Position numbers and translations under genes: made by a program. A model generated the notes under the pieces. The model was not told the DNA's origin. It saw only the letters and a program-made list of their open reading frames with translations, and did no database searches. Of a DNA stretch of 64,000 nt, positions 43,077 to 53,551 are shown piece by piece. Source of the DNA: Peristeroidobacter agariperforans (GTDB lineage: Bacteria; Pseudomonadota; Gammaproteobacteria; Steroidobacterales; Steroidobacteraceae); NCBI RefSeq assembly GCF_004138335.1, contig NZ_RYFW01000002.1, forward strand, positions 477,501-541,500, given 5' to 3'. The first letter of the stretch is position 1. Each line of letters starts with the position of its first letter.

Positions 43077-44996
43077 ATGAGCGCAACACCGCAACCGGTT
43101 GGAACCCTGGAGATCGCCCTCGCGCACACCCGGCGCTTGCTGGATCATGACCCATCCGCGGCCGCCGAGCAGGCGCGGGAGATTCTAAAGGTCATTCCCC
43201 GACATCCTCTGGCGCAGTTTCTACTGGGCCTGGCTTACAGCGCCAACCGGCAAGGCGATCAGGCGATCGCGGCTTTGCGCCGGGCCGTCGAGTTGAAGCC
43301 CGACCTGCCCGATGCATGGCGGACGCTGGCCGATCATCTCACCGCAGCGGGCGATGTCGAGGGCGCCGACCACGCGTACGCTCAGCACATCCGCTTTTCC
43401 ACTCGCGATCCTCGTTTGCTCGAAGCGGGCGGCGCGCTGGCCGAGAATCGGATCGCTGTGGCGGAGGCCTTGCTTCGTGAGCATCTGAAGCAGCATCCGA
43501 CCGATGTCGCCGCCATTCGCATGTTTGCTGAAGTGGCTGCGAGACTCGGGCGATATGCCGATGCCGAAGCGTTGCTCGAACGTTGTCTCGAACTGGCGCC
43601 AAGTTTTCTCGGCGCGCGTCACAACTATGCGTATGTTCTGCACCGACAGAACAAACTGGCGAAGTCGCTCGAACAGATCGAGCGTCTGCTCGCCATCGAT
43701 CCTCGCAATCCCGGCTTTCGCAATATGCACGCCGCCGTGCTCGGCCGAGCGGGGGATTACGATCGTGCGCTGAAGATCTATGGCGACGTGGTGAAGGAAT
43801 ATCCGACCAATGCCAAGGTGTGGATGAGCTACGGGCATGCGCTGAAGACGGCGGGTCAGCAAGGCGAATGTGTCAGCACCTATCGCCGCGCCATCGAGCT
43901 GTCTCCACAGCTGGGCGAGGCGTATTGGAGCCTCGCGAATCTGAAAACGTTCCGCTTCAGCGAAGCCGATGTCGCGGCCATGCAGGAACAGCTGCGTCGC
44001 AACGACCTGAGCGAGGAAGATCGCTTTCACTTTCATTTCTCGCTGGGCAAAGCGTTCGAGGATGCGCGCGACTACGCGAAGTCGTTCGAGCACTATGACC
44101 GAGGTAACTCGCTGCGGCGCGCGATGGTCCACTACGACGCCGACGAGACCTCACAGCACGTGCGTCGCTCAAAGCAGTTGCTCACAGCCGAGTTCTTCGC
44201 CGCGCGTGAGGGGAGAGGATCGCCGGCGCCCGATCCGATTTTCATCGTCGGTCTGCCGCGCGCAGGCTCGACGCTGCTCGAACAGATCCTCTCCAGTCAT
44301 CCGTTGGTCGAAGGCACGATGGAGTTGCCCGACATCATCGACACGGCGCGCTCCTTGGGCGGTGGGCGAGTGCGCGGCGAGGCTTCCAGGTATCCGGAAG
44401 TGCTGGCCGAACTTTCCGCCGATCAGCTGCGCGAGCTTGGCGATCAGTACATCGCGAACACGCGCATTCAGCGCAAAACCGATGCGCCGTTCTTCATCGA
44501 CAAGATGCCGAACAATTTCGCGCACATCGGCTTGATTCAACTCATCCTGCCGCGAGCGAAGATCATCGATGCGCGGCGTCATCCATTGGGCTGCTGCTTC
44601 TCTGGCTTCAAGCAGCATTTCGCGCGCGGCCAGCCTTTCACGTATGGGCTCGATGACATCGGCCGTTACTACCGCGACTACGTAGATCTGATGGCGCATT
44701 TCGACACCGTGCTGCCGGGGCGCGTGCATCGAGTGATCTACGAGACCATGGTCGATGACACCGAAAACGAAGTGCGTCGGCTGCTCGAGTACTGCGGCCT
44801 GCCGTTCGACGAGCGCTGCCTGCGTTTCTATGAAAACGACCGCGCCGTGCGCACTGCCAGCTCGGAGCAGGTGCGCCGTCCCATCTATCGCGACGGCGTC
44901 GATCACTGGCAGCACTATGAATCCTGGCTCGGGCCCTTGAAGCGTGCTTTGGGGCCGGTGCTCGAGTCGTATCCCGCAGTGCCGAAAGAGGATTGA
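43077..44996 (+). CDS. TPR-repeat protein with C-terminal sulfotransferase domain
   Basis: 639 residues. About 9 TPR-like repeats occupy residues 1-330 (for example HPLAQFLLGLAYSANRQGDQ, LPDAWRTLADHLTAAGDVEG). The sulfotransferase domain (about 385-620) has the 5'-phosphosulfate-binding loop FIVGLPRAGSTLLEQILSSHP and the 3'-phosphate-binding stretch IDARRHPLGCCFSGFKQHF. It therefore probably uses PAPS to sulfate an acceptor. The start is ATG 43077; no signal peptide is evident. A TonB-dependent receptor follows 77 nt downstream on the same strand, a pairing repeatedly seen in related bacteria. The acceptor is not known. Confidence 0.9.
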   Translation: MSATPQPVGTLEIALAHTRRLLDHDPSAAAEQAREILKVIPRHPLAQFLLGLAYSANRQGDQAIAALRRAVELKPDLPDAWRTLADHLTAAGDVEGADHAYAQHIRFSTRDPRLLEAGGALAENRIAVAEALLREHLKQHPTDVAAIRMFAEVAARLGRYADAEALLERCLELAPSFLGARHNYAYVLHRQNKLAKSLEQIERLLAIDPRNPGFRNMHAAVLGRAGDYDRALKIYGDVVKEYPTNAKVWMSYGHALKTAGQQGECVSTYRRAIELSPQLGEAYWSLANLKTFRFSEADVAAMQEQLRRNDLSEEDRFHFHFSLGKAFEDARDYAKSFEHYDRGNSLRRAMVHYDADETSQHVRRSKQLLTAEFFAAREGRGSPAPDPIFIVGLPRAGSTLLEQILSSHPLVEGTMELPDIIDTARSLGGGRVRGEASRYPEVLAELSADQLRELGDQYIANTRIQRKTDAPFFIDKMPNNFAHIGLIQLILPRAKIIDARRHPLGCCFSGFKQHFARGQPFTYGLDDIGRYYRDYVDLMAHFDTVLPGRVHRVIYETMVDDTENEVRRLLEYCGLPFDERCLRFYENDRAVRTASSEQVRRPIYRDGVDHWQHYESWLGPLKRALGPVLESYPAVPKED

Positions 44997-45032
44997 GACG
45001 ACCTGCTGATTTTTGGCCGATTCATCAAAAGG

Positions 45033-45054
45033 AGCCGCGAGGACACCCGCGGCT
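45033..45054. repeat. GC-rich palindrome in the leader of the TonB receptor at 45074
   Basis: AGCCGCG and CGCGGCT pair across AGGACACC, 19 nt before the receptor ATG. The reverse strand reads GTAGCCGCGGGTG..., recalling REP-like units with a GTAG head. It may be a repeat or a leader hairpin. Confidence 0.45.
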
Positions 45055-45073
45055 ACAACATGGGGAGAGCAAG

Positions 45074-47515
45074 ATGGTTGATCGTCGCTTGCACGCTCAC
45101 AAACTTCGGCACAGCCGCCGAAGATCGATGTCGGTTCCATTGGCCGCCGCGCTGTCAGTCACGCTGTCGCAGGCAGCGTCGGCGCAAAGTAACGAAGGAA
45201 GGGTGCTCGAGCAGGTGATCGTCACGGCGCAGAAGCGCCAGGAGAACCTCCAGGAAGTGCCGTTGAGCATCACCGCGCTGGGCACAGCGAAGCTGGAAGA
45301 GTTGCACGTCACGGACTTCGCCGATTATTCCAAGTTCCTGCCCAGCCTCTCCTACACTTCACTCGGGCCCGGGTTCTCGCGAGTGTTTTTCCGCGGCGTC
45401 AGCAGCGGCGACAATGGCAATCACTCCGGCTCGATGCCTTCCGTAGGCATCTATCTCGACGAGCAGCCGATTACGACGATTACCGGCGCGCTCGACGTGC
45501 ACATCTATGACATCGAGCGAGTCGAAGCGCTTGCCGGGCCGCAGGGCACGCTGTATGGAGCGAGCTCGCAGGCGGGCACGATTCGTATCATCACCAACAA
45601 ACCCGATCCGTCGAAGTTCGCGGCGGGCTACGACGTCGAAGGCAATGTGCTCGATGGCGAGACCGGCTATGTCGCTGAAGGCTTCGCCAACCTGCCGCTG
45701 GGCGAGAAGGCCGCGATCCGCCTGGTCGGTTGGGGCAAGCGCGACGCGGGCTACATCAGCAATGTCGCGGCGGATCGTCTCTATCCGACGGCGGAAATCA
45801 CCATCAACAACGCCGATCGGGCCGAGGAGGATTACAACGACGTAGAGACCTACGGCGCGCGTGCCGCTCTGCGCGTGGACTTGAATGACAGCTGGACCGT
45901 CACGCCCACCCTGATGCATCAACAGCAGGAATCGAATGGCGCGTTTGCGTTCGACCCCAGCCTCGGCGATCTCAAAGTAGCCCGCTATCGCCCAGAGCAC
46001 GCCGACGATCGCTGGACGCAGGCCGCGCTCACGGTCGAAGGCAAGATCGCCAATCTCGATGTCGTGTACGCGGGCTCTTACCTGAAGCGCGACGTGGACA
46101 CCGAGCAGGACTACTCCGACTACTCGCTGTTCTATGACATGGCGTACTACTACACCGTGTACAACGACGACGGCATCACGATCGAGCCGACGCAGTACAT
46201 CCAGGGCAAGGATCGATACAAGCGTCAAAGCCACGAGCTGCGGCTATCGACGCCGAGCGACAAGCGGGTGCGTTTCGTCGGCGGCTTGTTCTACCAACGC
46301 CAGCAGCATCTGATCGAGCAGCGCTACAAGATCGACAACCTGACGCCCGTGTATGAAGTGACCGATTGGCCGGACACGATCTGGCTGACCGAGCAGAAGC
46401 GAATCGATCGCGATTACGCGGTGTTCGGCGAGCTGAGTTACGACATCACCGATCGGCTGACGGTGACCGGTGGCGCGCGCTGGTTCAAAGCCGAAAACTC
46501 TCTGGCGGGATTCTTCGGTTACGGCGAGGGCTATAGCAGCAGCGGCACCAGCGGCGAGGCGCTGTGCAGCGACTTCGCGGGCGACCCCATCGGCGATCGG
46601 TCCGGCTGGGTGCCCTATACCGCGGTTGGTACAGCGCCTTGTAAGAACCTCGACAAGTCTGTCGACGAGGACGGCGTGACGCCAAAGGTCAATCTCACTT
46701 ACAAATTCGACGACTATCGCATGGTGTATGTGACGTACTCCGAGGGCTTCCGGCCCGGCGGCGTCAATCGTCGTGGCACGTTTCCGCCGTACGATGCCGA
46801 CTATCTGAACAACTACGAGGTGGGTTGGAAGACGACCTGGATGGACAATCGTCTGCGCTTCAACGGCGCGCTGTTCCTGCTCGACTGGGACGATTTCCAG
46901 TTCTCGTTCACCGGCGAGAATGGTCTCACCAATATCACCAACGCGGGCGGCGCTCGCATCAAAGGCATCGAAACGGATGTAGAGTTCGCGGCCACCGAGA
47001 GTTTCCTGATCTCCGGCGGCCTGTCGGTGCTCGACGCCAAGCTCCGCGGGGAATTCTGCGAGTTGCTCGATGACGATGGCCGGCCGCTGCCGCTAAGCGA
47101 CTGTTTCGCGCCCAATCCGCACGGTGGCCCCGACGTGCTGCGCGGTGCAAGCGACGGAACGGAGCTTCCAGTCGTGCCGGACTACAAGGCCAATCTCACC
47201 GGCCGCTATCGTTTCCAGATGGGGGCGCTCGACGCCTTCGCGCAGGCCGCATTCGTTTATCAGTCCGAGAGCCGGGCGGCGCTCACGGCGTTCGACGAAA
47301 CGATCCTTGGCAAGAACAGAGCCTACGGCCTCGCCGATTTCTCGGTCGGCTTCGGCAAGGACTCGTGGACTGCCGAGGTGTTCGTGAACAATGCCTTCGA
47401 CAAGCGCGCTGATATCACGCGCTTTGCGCAGTGTCGCGAGGAGATGTGTACGAAGCCCTACATCGTCACCAATCGGCCACGCACGGTCGGTGTGAAGTTC
47501 GGGCAGAAGTTCTGA
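45074..47515 (+). CDS. TonB-dependent receptor linked to the TPR-sulfotransferase
   Basis: About 813-residue receptor from ATG 45074, which has GGGGAGAG 7-10 nt upstream. The long basic N terminus (MVDRRLHAHKLRHSRRR) is followed by a signal peptide ending SQAASAQ. The TonB box-like VIVTAQKRQENLQEVPLS is the form found in the large carbohydrate/steroid-type receptor group. The plug contains FLPSLSYTSL, VFFRGVSSG and VEALAGPQGTLYGASSQAGTI. The barrel ends VGVKFGQKF. Two cysteines (CELLDD and CFAP regions) may form an external disulfide. Substrate unknown; a sulfated or bulky hydrophobic compound is a possible but unproven choice given the preceding gene. Confidence 0.9.
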   Translation: MVDRRLHAHKLRHSRRRSMSVPLAAALSVTLSQAASAQSNEGRVLEQVIVTAQKRQENLQEVPLSITALGTAKLEELHVTDFADYSKFLPSLSYTSLGPGFSRVFFRGVSSGDNGNHSGSMPSVGIYLDEQPITTITGALDVHIYDIERVEALAGPQGTLYGASSQAGTIRIITNKPDPSKFAAGYDVEGNVLDGETGYVAEGFANLPLGEKAAIRLVGWGKRDAGYISNVAADRLYPTAEITINNADRAEEDYNDVETYGARAALRVDLNDSWTVTPTLMHQQQESNGAFAFDPSLGDLKVARYRPEHADDRWTQAALTVEGKIANLDVVYAGSYLKRDVDTEQDYSDYSLFYDMAYYYTVYNDDGITIEPTQYIQGKDRYKRQSHELRLSTPSDKRVRFVGGLFYQRQQHLIEQRYKIDNLTPVYEVTDWPDTIWLTEQKRIDRDYAVFGELSYDITDRLTVTGGARWFKAENSLAGFFGYGEGYSSSGTSGEALCSDFAGDPIGDRSGWVPYTAVGTAPCKNLDKSVDEDGVTPKVNLTYKFDDYRMVYVTYSEGFRPGGVNRRGTFPPYDADYLNNYEVGWKTTWMDNRLRFNGALFLLDWDDFQFSFTGENGLTNITNAGGARIKGIETDVEFAATESFLISGGLSVLDAKLRGEFCELLDDDGRPLPLSDCFAPNPHGGPDVLRGASDGTELPVVPDYKANLTGRYRFQMGALDAFAQAAFVYQSESRAALTAFDETILGKNRAYGLADFSVGFGKDSWTAEVFVNNAFDKRADITRFAQCREEMCTKPYIVTNRPRTVGVKFGQKF

Positions 47516-47520
47516 CGAGA

Positions 47521-47550
47521 AAGGGGCGGGAGCAGCGCGCTCCCGCCCTT
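47521..47550. terminator. Terminator-like hairpin between TonB receptor and serine hydrolase
   Basis: GGGCGGGAGC (47524-47533), loop AGCGC, GCTCCCGCCC (47539-47548), with AAGG/CCTT continuing the pairing. It lies between the convergent receptor gene and the serine hydrolase gene. The U-tract is short (TT), so strength is uncertain. Confidence 0.7.
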
Positions 47551-47553
47551 CGG

Positions 47554-48864
47554 CTACTTGGACGGCTCGACCAGCGCCTGGAATGTGAGTTGGCGCGACA
47601 GGTCTTCGATGTTCGGCACGCCTGCCGGTCCGCCGCGGCGCTGGATGATGCCGAGGAACACCACGTCGTTGGTGGGATCGATCCAGAACCAGGTGCCGGC
47701 GATGCCGTCCCACAGATACGTGCCTTTGCCGGTCGGGCTGCCGATTTCCAGCGGCTCTTCGTAGATCGCCACGTCGAACCCGAAGCCGAAGCCTGGCTGC
47801 ATGCGGTAGTTGCCGATGCCGAACTTGCCGCTCTGATTCTTCACCGCGTCGGGCACATGGTTCGCCGTCATCAGTGCAACCGTGCTCGGCGCGAGCAAAC
47901 GTTTGCCGTCGAGCTGGCCCTCGTTCGCCAGCATCTGCGCGAAACGCAGATAGTCATTAGCAGTCGAGTAGAGGCCGCCGCCACCGGAGGGCAGCGCGGG
48001 TGGCTGGTTCACGCCCTTGTCGTGAGGCATCGCGCTGAGACCTTCGCCGCCCCACTGATAAATCGTCGCGAGCCGCGACATCTTGTCCTTGTCGACATGG
48101 AACGCCGTGTCCTTCATGCCGAGCGGCTCGAAGATGCGCTCGCGCAGGAACTCGGGGAACGGCTTGCCGGACAACTTCTCGACCAGATAACCCTGGATGT
48201 CGACGCCGACGCTGTACACCCAGCCTTCGCCCGGCTGATACAGCAGCGGCAGCTTGGCCATGCGATCGATGAAGTCCTGCAGCGACGTTGCGGCGAGCGG
48301 CGAGGATTGCTGATACAGCTTGTCCACCGGCGTCGCGCCGAAGACTCCATATGTGAAGCCAGCCGTGTGCGACATCAGCTCGCCCATGGTCGGCGGGTGC
48401 GAGGGCGCGACGAACGTGGGCTGGCCGTCGGGGCCATTGCCCGCGTACACCTTCAGATCCTTGAACTCCGGGATGTGGCGCCAGATCGGATCAGACGGTT
48501 TCCACTTGCCTTCCTCGTACAACATCATCATCGCGACGCCGGTGATCGGCTTGGTCATCGAGTAGATGCGCACGATGGAGTCCATCTGCATGGGCCTGGC
48601 GCCGGCGATGTCGGCGTGGCCATACGTCATTTGCTGAACGACCTGGCCGCGACGCGCCACGATCGTGGCGATGCCGGCGAGTTGTTTGCTGTCGACGACA
48701 GCCTTCATGCCTGCGTCCAGTCGTTTCAGGCGCTCCGAAGAGAAGCCGACGCTCTCCGGCTTGGCCTCGGGCAGAGAAAGATTGCGCGCTTCGGCCGCAA
48801 CCGTGACGAGCATCGCCAGCGCGACCAGGCTCCATGCGCGCAGGCTGGGTGGTTGTATCCGCAC
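47554..48864 (-). CDS. Serine hydrolase of the beta-lactamase (class C / PBP4-like) family
   Basis: 436 residues with a signal peptide (ends near VAAEARN) and an exported domain of the beta-lactamase/transpeptidase-like fold. The active-site motif is YSMTKPITG, giving Ser102 and Lys105 (SxxK). The second motif region is GWVYSVGVDIQGYLVEKLSG with Tyr as the likely base. The KTG-equivalent motif is not certain (HDKGVNQP and TGKGTYLW are candidates). Such proteins include esterases and D-aminopeptidases as well as beta-lactamases, so resistance is not implied. It is convergent with the TonB receptor and divergent from tex (213 nt between the starts). Confidence 0.88.
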   Translation of the reverse strand: MRIQPPSLRAWSLVALAMLVTVAAEARNLSLPEAKPESVGFSSERLKRLDAGMKAVVDSKQLAGIATIVARRGQVVQQMTYGHADIAGARPMQMDSIVRIYSMTKPITGVAMMMLYEEGKWKPSDPIWRHIPEFKDLKVYAGNGPDGQPTFVAPSHPPTMGELMSHTAGFTYGVFGATPVDKLYQQSSPLAATSLQDFIDRMAKLPLLYQPGEGWVYSVGVDIQGYLVEKLSGKPFPEFLRERIFEPLGMKDTAFHVDKDKMSRLATIYQWGGEGLSAMPHDKGVNQPPALPSGGGGLYSTANDYLRFAQMLANEGQLDGKRLLAPSTVALMTANHVPDAVKNQSGKFGIGNYRMQPGFGFGFDVAIYEEPLEIGSPTGKGTYLWDGIAGTWFWIDPTNDVVFLGIIQRRGGPAGVPNIEDLSRQLTFQALVEPSK

Positions 48865-49077
48865 AGTGAAATCCCCCGCGATCCGTCGGAAGTTACTTGT
48901 TGTAACGGTGCGCGAGTGTAGCCCCAGCCTCGGGCCGGCGACCCCGGTTCAGGCGGGCCATGACAGAACTTTGCCCAGAACTGCTTAGACCAGTCCCGTC
49001 GGAATCTCAAGCCTTGTCGCGAGGGGGCTCGTTCTTCATAGTGCGCGCCTTCGTTTTCGCACTGTGGATCGGACCTG

Positions 49078-51450
49078 ATGCCCCTGCCGTCGATTGAATC
49101 CCGCATTGCCGCCGAATTGTCCGCCAAACCCGAGCAGGTCAAAGCCGCCGTGGCGCTGCTGGATGAGGGCGCGACGGTGCCGTTCATCGCGCGTTATCGC
49201 AAAGAAGCGACAGGGGGCCTGGATGACACGCAGCTGCGTACTTTGGAGGAGCGGCTGGGCTACCTGCGCGAATTGGAAGAGCGCCGCACGGCCATCATCG
49301 CGAGCATCGATGAACAGAAAAAGCTGACACCCGAGCTGCGCGCGAGCATCGAAGCGGCCGACACCAAGCAGCGCCTCGAAGATCTGTACTTGCCGTATAA
49401 GCCCAAGCGTCGCACCAAGGCGCAGATCGCGCGCGAGGCTGGGCTGGATGTGCTGGCGGCGGCGCTGCTGGCCGATCATTCGCTAACGCCGGAGACCGAG
49501 GCGGCGAAGTATTTGAAGCCGGCGTTCAAGACGGCGGCGGGCGACGACAATCCGGGCGTGGCCGACGTGAAAGCCGCTCTCGAAGGTGCGCGCACCATTC
49601 TGATCGAGCAATTCGCCGAAGACGCCGAGTTGCTGAACAATCTCCGCACGCATCTGCAGGACAACGGCATCGTCGTGTCAGCCGTTGCCGAAGGCAAAGA
49701 AGAGCCGGCTGCGAAGTTCCGCGATTACTTCGCGTACAGTGAAACGCTCAAGACTGTGCCTTCGCACCGCGCGCTGGCGCTGTTCCGTGGTCGCAAGGAA
49801 GAGCTGCTGAAGGTCTCGCTGAAGTTGCCGGAAGACATGCAGCCGCCGCCTGCGACCGGTCAGGCGCCGTTCAATGCGTGCGAGCTGAAGATCTCCGCGC
49901 GCTTCAATATCGCGGATCGCAAGAAGCCGGCCGATGCGTGGCTACTGCAGACGGTTCGTTGGACCTGGCAGGTCAAGCTCGCATGGCAGTTGGAAGCGGA
50001 ACTGCTGACGGCACTGCGCGAACGTTCGGAAGAAGAGGCGATTCGCGTCTTCGCGCACAACCTGCACGATCTGTTGCTCGCTGCTCCTGCCGGCCCGCGC
50101 GCCACGATGGGCCTCGATCCCGGCCTGCGCACGGGCGTGAAAGTCGCCATCGTCGATCACACCGGCAAGTTGCTCGAGACCGCGACGGTTTATCCGCACG
50201 TGCCCCGTAACGAATGGGATCGCACGATTGCCCATCTGGCGTTGCTGGCGAAGAAGCACAACGTCGATCTGATCAGCATCGGCAACGGCACCGCTTCGCG
50301 CGAGACCGACAAGCTCGCCGGCGACCTGATCAAGCTGCATCCCGATTTGAAGCTGACCAAGATCGTCGTGTCCGAGGCGGGCGCTTCGGTGTACTCGGCG
50401 TCGGCGCTGGCAGCGAAGGAATTCCCGGATCTCGACGTGAGCTTGCGCGGCGCCGTATCCATCGCGCGCCGCTTGCAGGATCCGCTGGCAGAGCTGGTGA
50501 AAATCGATCCCAAGTCCATCGGCGTCGGCCAGTATCAGCACGATGTGAGCCAGACCAAGCTCGCCAAGAGCCTCGATGCCGTCGTCGAGGATTGCGTGAA
50601 CGCGGTCGGTGTCGACGTGAACACGGCGTCTGCGGCTCTGCTGGCTCGCATTTCCGGCTTGTCGTCGACCCTTGCCGAGAACATCGTCCGCTATCGCGAC
50701 GAGCACGGCGCGTTCGCGAATCGCGCGGGCCTGAAGAAAGTGCCGCGTCTCGGTGACAAGACGTACGAACAGGCTGCCGGCTTCTTGCGCGTGATGAACG
50801 GCGACAATCCGCTCGATTCGTCGGCGGTGCACCCGGAAGCGTATCCAGTCGTCGAGCGCATCATTGCGGACCTGAAGAAGCCCGTGAAGGAAGTGCTGGG
50901 CGACGGCTCGACCCTGAAGAAGGTCGATCCTGCCAAGTTCACCGACGAGAAGTTCGGCTTGCCGACGGTGAAGGACATTCTCAAGGAGCTCGAGAAGCCG
51001 GGCCGCGATCCGCGCCCCGAGTTCAAGACCGCGACCTTCAAGGACGGCGTCGAGGAACTGAAGGATCTGCAGCAGGGCATGATCCTCGAAGGCGTCGTGA
51101 CCAACGTCACCGCGTTCGGTGCGTTCGTCGACATCGGCGTCCATCAAGACGGCCTGGTTCACATCTCCATGATGTCGACCAAGTTCGTCAAGGACCCGCG
51201 CGAAGTCGTGAAGGCCGGCGATGTGGTCAAGGTCAAAGTGCTGGAAGTCGATCAGCAGCGCAAGCGCATCGCGCTGACCATGCGCCTCGACGAGTCCGCT
51301 CAACGCGTCCGCGACAATTCTTCCGGCGACTTCCGCCGCGACCGCGACTCACGTCCACCGCAGCGTCAACAGCAGCAGCCGCGTCGTGAGGAGTCAGTGG
51401 GTGCCGGCGCTATGGCCGACGCTTTCGCTCGGGCGTTGAAGCGGCCGTGA
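49078..51450 (+). CDS. tex: Tex family RNA-binding transcription accessory protein
   Basis: 790-residue cytoplasmic protein. An N-terminal Tex helical domain (starting [16 protein letters not shown], with [21 protein letters not shown]) is followed by a YqgF/RNase H-like domain (about 340-480, [16 protein letters not shown]), a helix-hairpin-helix part (about 505-575) and a C-terminal S1 RNA-binding domain (about 668-735, [31 protein letters not shown]). The final 50 residues are rich in Arg/Gln/Pro. Tex binds RNA and affects transcription and virulence gene expression in several bacteria. Its 3' end overlaps the convergent LapC-like gene by 57 bp. Confidence 0.96.
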   Translation: MPLPSIESRIAAELSAKPEQVKAAVALLDEGATVPFIARYRKEATGGLDDTQLRTLEERLGYLRELEERRTAIIASIDEQKKLTPELRASIEAADTKQRLEDLYLPYKPKRRTKAQIAREAGLDVLAAALLADHSLTPETEAAKYLKPAFKTAAGDDNPGVADVKAALEGARTILIEQFAEDAELLNNLRTHLQDNGIVVSAVAEGKEEPAAKFRDYFAYSETLKTVPSHRALALFRGRKEELLKVSLKLPEDMQPPPATGQAPFNACELKISARFNIADRKKPADAWLLQTVRWTWQVKLAWQLEAELLTALRERSEEEAIRVFAHNLHDLLLAAPAGPRATMGLDPGLRTGVKVAIVDHTGKLLETATVYPHVPRNEWDRTIAHLALLAKKHNVDLISIGNGTASRETDKLAGDLIKLHPDLKLTKIVVSEAGASVYSASALAAKEFPDLDVSLRGAVSIARRLQDPLAELVKIDPKSIGVGQYQHDVSQTKLAKSLDAVVEDCVNAVGVDVNTASAALLARISGLSSTLAENIVRYRDEHGAFANRAGLKKVPRLGDKTYEQAAGFLRVMNGDNPLDSSAVHPEAYPVVERIIADLKKPVKEVLGDGSTLKKVDPAKFTDEKFGLPTVKDILKELEKPGRDPRPEFKTATFKDGVEELKDLQQGMILEGVVTNVTAFGAFVDIGVHQDGLVHISMMSTKFVKDPREVVKAGDVVKVKVLEVDQQRKRIALTMRLDESAQRVRDNSSGDFRRDRDSRPPQRQQQQPRREESVGAGAMADAFARALKRP

Positions 51451-53382
51451 ATCGCCGCTGACGAAGCGCGCCTTCTGCTCGAGGGCGCCCGCAATGACTT
51501 CGGGGGCCAGCCGGGTATCGAGTTTGAGATGGTCTGCGTCTCGAACTTCCATTCCTTGCTTGCGCACGACCGCGATCTGGTTGCCGTGCTTGATGGCAAA
51601 GTCCGCGTACTCGCTCATGACGATGATTTCGCGTCCGCCGGGCTCGTATAGCGGCTGACCGACGCTGTAAGCAGGGAAGGGCGTGTCGCAGCCGAGATAG
51701 TCGCGCAACACCGTCGGCATCACATCGAAATGGGTGGTGCGATGGTGGAACACCCGAGGCTCGAGCCCGGGCGCATATATCGACATCGGCACAGCTGTTT
51801 GAAAGCGAGTGAAGTTGCTCGCGTGTCCCCAGTAGTTCTGGCCGTTGTCGTTGAACTCCTGGCCGTGATCGCTGGTGATGATGACGACGGAATTCTCCAG
51901 CAGTCCGCGCGATTCCAGGCCGGCAATCGCTTCTCCGACCAGCGAATCGACGTAGTGCACCGAGTTGCGATAGCGGTTGAGCAGCGGCAGTGGATCGGTG
52001 TCGCCATTCAGTTGCAGATAGTTCACGTGGCTGGCCGCGGGCTCGAACGGCGTGGGATAGTCTTTCGGATGAGCGAAGCTATGCGGCGCGTCGTAGAACA
52101 ACAGCGCGAAAAATGGCGCGGTCTGCTCTCGATTGCCGAGGTAAGCCAGAAAGTCATTGGTGAGATCGCGATCCCAGGCGTCCGGGCCCGCGCCTTCAGA
52201 GCGCATGCGCACCGTCTCGATCTGTGAAAACAGGGTGCGGTCGAACTCGGGGCTGTAAAGCGGCGCGCTGCGAAACACCTGCACGTCGTAGTCGAGGCTC
52301 GCGAGTTGCTCGATCAACACCGGTCCCCGCCGCTCCGCCAGTACTCGGTGCCAGTACGTGCCGGGTATCGAGTAGAACAGCGAGAACATGCCGATGCGCG
52401 TCGCGTTGCCGCCGCTGTAGTGATCCATGAAGCGCACCGAGCGTTGCGCGAAGCGCTCGATGTTTGGCGTGACTCGTGCGTCGAGCGCGTCGAAGCGCCA
52501 GGAATCGATGACGATGACGACGATGTTGGGCGGCTTTTCCGGCGCGTGACAGCTCAAGGGCTGCAAGGGATAGGTCAGCTGTCTTCTGGCGTGTGATTCA
52601 TCGGTGTGCGCGACCTGCAGCTCGTTCAGGTTCACACCATGTGCGCGCAGCAAGCGTTTCGCGGTCGCGGCGTAGCGCATTGGCAGCACTTCGGTTTGTT
52701 CGAGGAAAGGTTCGTAGCTCGCGGCGTCCGCCCAGATGTGTATGGAATGGAAGCTGAGCAGCGCGCAAGTCACTACGGCTACGACGATCGTTGGTAGCGG
52801 CGAGCGTCGGGCGGAGCCTGCGACTCGCCGCCAGAACCAGCTGGACGCAACGCCGAAGATCGCCAGGATCGCCGCCGCGATCAACGCGGCCTGCGCATAC
52901 ATCGCCGCGGAAAAAACAAAGGTCTCGGCCGCGGCGCCACCGAACAACAGATTCAGAACGCCCGCATTGATGTGAAATCGATAGAGCTGATAAACCTGCG
53001 TATCGATCAGCACCATCGCGACGGCTGCCGCTCCACAGAGCACACCCAGCGGAATCGCAATGCGGGGGTGCGGCCAGGCGACGACGAGAGCGAGCACCGG
53101 CAACAGCGATACGGCCGCGAATGTAGTGAAGTGCCCCACGAGCATGCTGGCCCGGAACAACAAAGAGGCGGGCTGCGCGTCGAGATCGACCACCTCGAAG
53201 TAGCGCAAGCTGACGAGCAGCAGCAGCCCGAGCGTGGTCAGCCAAAGCCATCCCCACCAGCGCATGAGACGAGCGCGCATGTCGATGTTGGGCCTCGCGG
53301 CCCATCCTCGAGTTTTATCGGTGTCGGTCGAACAATCAGTCGCTGGGCAGTCAGGTTCCTTGGAAGGCTTTGTCGTTGTCAT
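51394..53382 (-). CDS. LapC/YejM-like inner-membrane sulfatase-fold protein
   Basis: 662 residues. Five membrane helices (about 42-61, 75-100, 108-130, 155-183, 198-217) precede a periplasmic alkaline-phosphatase/sulfatase-fold domain. This is the layout of YejM/PbgA (LapC), which controls LpxC stability and lipopolysaccharide production. [22 protein letters not shown] and [15 protein letters not shown] contain the sulfatase nucleophile region, and [15 protein letters not shown] the metal-binding site; catalytic metal residues need checking. ATG 53382 or 53280 could be the start. The C terminus overlaps tex by 57 bp on the opposite strand. No operon partner is apparent. Confidence 0.86.
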   Translation of the reverse strand: MTTTKPSKEPDCPATDCSTDTDKTRGWAARPNIDMRARLMRWWGWLWLTTLGLLLLVSLRYFEVVDLDAQPASLLFRASMLVGHFTTFAAVSLLPVLALVVAWPHPRIAIPLGVLCGAAAVAMVLIDTQVYQLYRFHINAGVLNLLFGGAAAETFVFSAAMYAQAALIAAAILAIFGVASSWFWRRVAGSARRSPLPTIVVAVVTCALLSFHSIHIWADAASYEPFLEQTEVLPMRYAATAKRLLRAHGVNLNELQVAHTDESHARRQLTYPLQPLSCHAPEKPPNIVVIVIDSWRFDALDARVTPNIERFAQRSVRFMDHYSGGNATRIGMFSLFYSIPGTYWHRVLAERRGPVLIEQLASLDYDVQVFRSAPLYSPEFDRTLFSQIETVRMRSEGAGPDAWDRDLTNDFLAYLGNREQTAPFFALLFYDAPHSFAHPKDYPTPFEPAASHVNYLQLNGDTDPLPLLNRYRNSVHYVDSLVGEAIAGLESRGLLENSVVIITSDHGQEFNDNGQNYWGHASNFTRFQTAVPMSIYAPGLEPRVFHHRTTHFDVMPTVLRDYLGCDTPFPAYSVGQPLYEPGGREIIVMSEYADFAIKHGNQIAVVRKQGMEVRDADHLKLDTRLAPEVIAGALEQKARFVSGDSRPLQRPSESVGHSAGTH

Positions 53383-53551
53383 TAGCCGGTGATGAACTCG
53401 GTGGCGATCGAAGCGCGGTTACTGCGCCCGACGGTCAGCGGGTGACGGCGCCAGGCGACAGCACTAGCGGCGACGAGCGAGGACGGCCCTCGCAAGAGCC
53501 GACCCCGAATGGTATCGGCTTCAGTGGGTCAGAGCGACCCTTGCGATGGCC

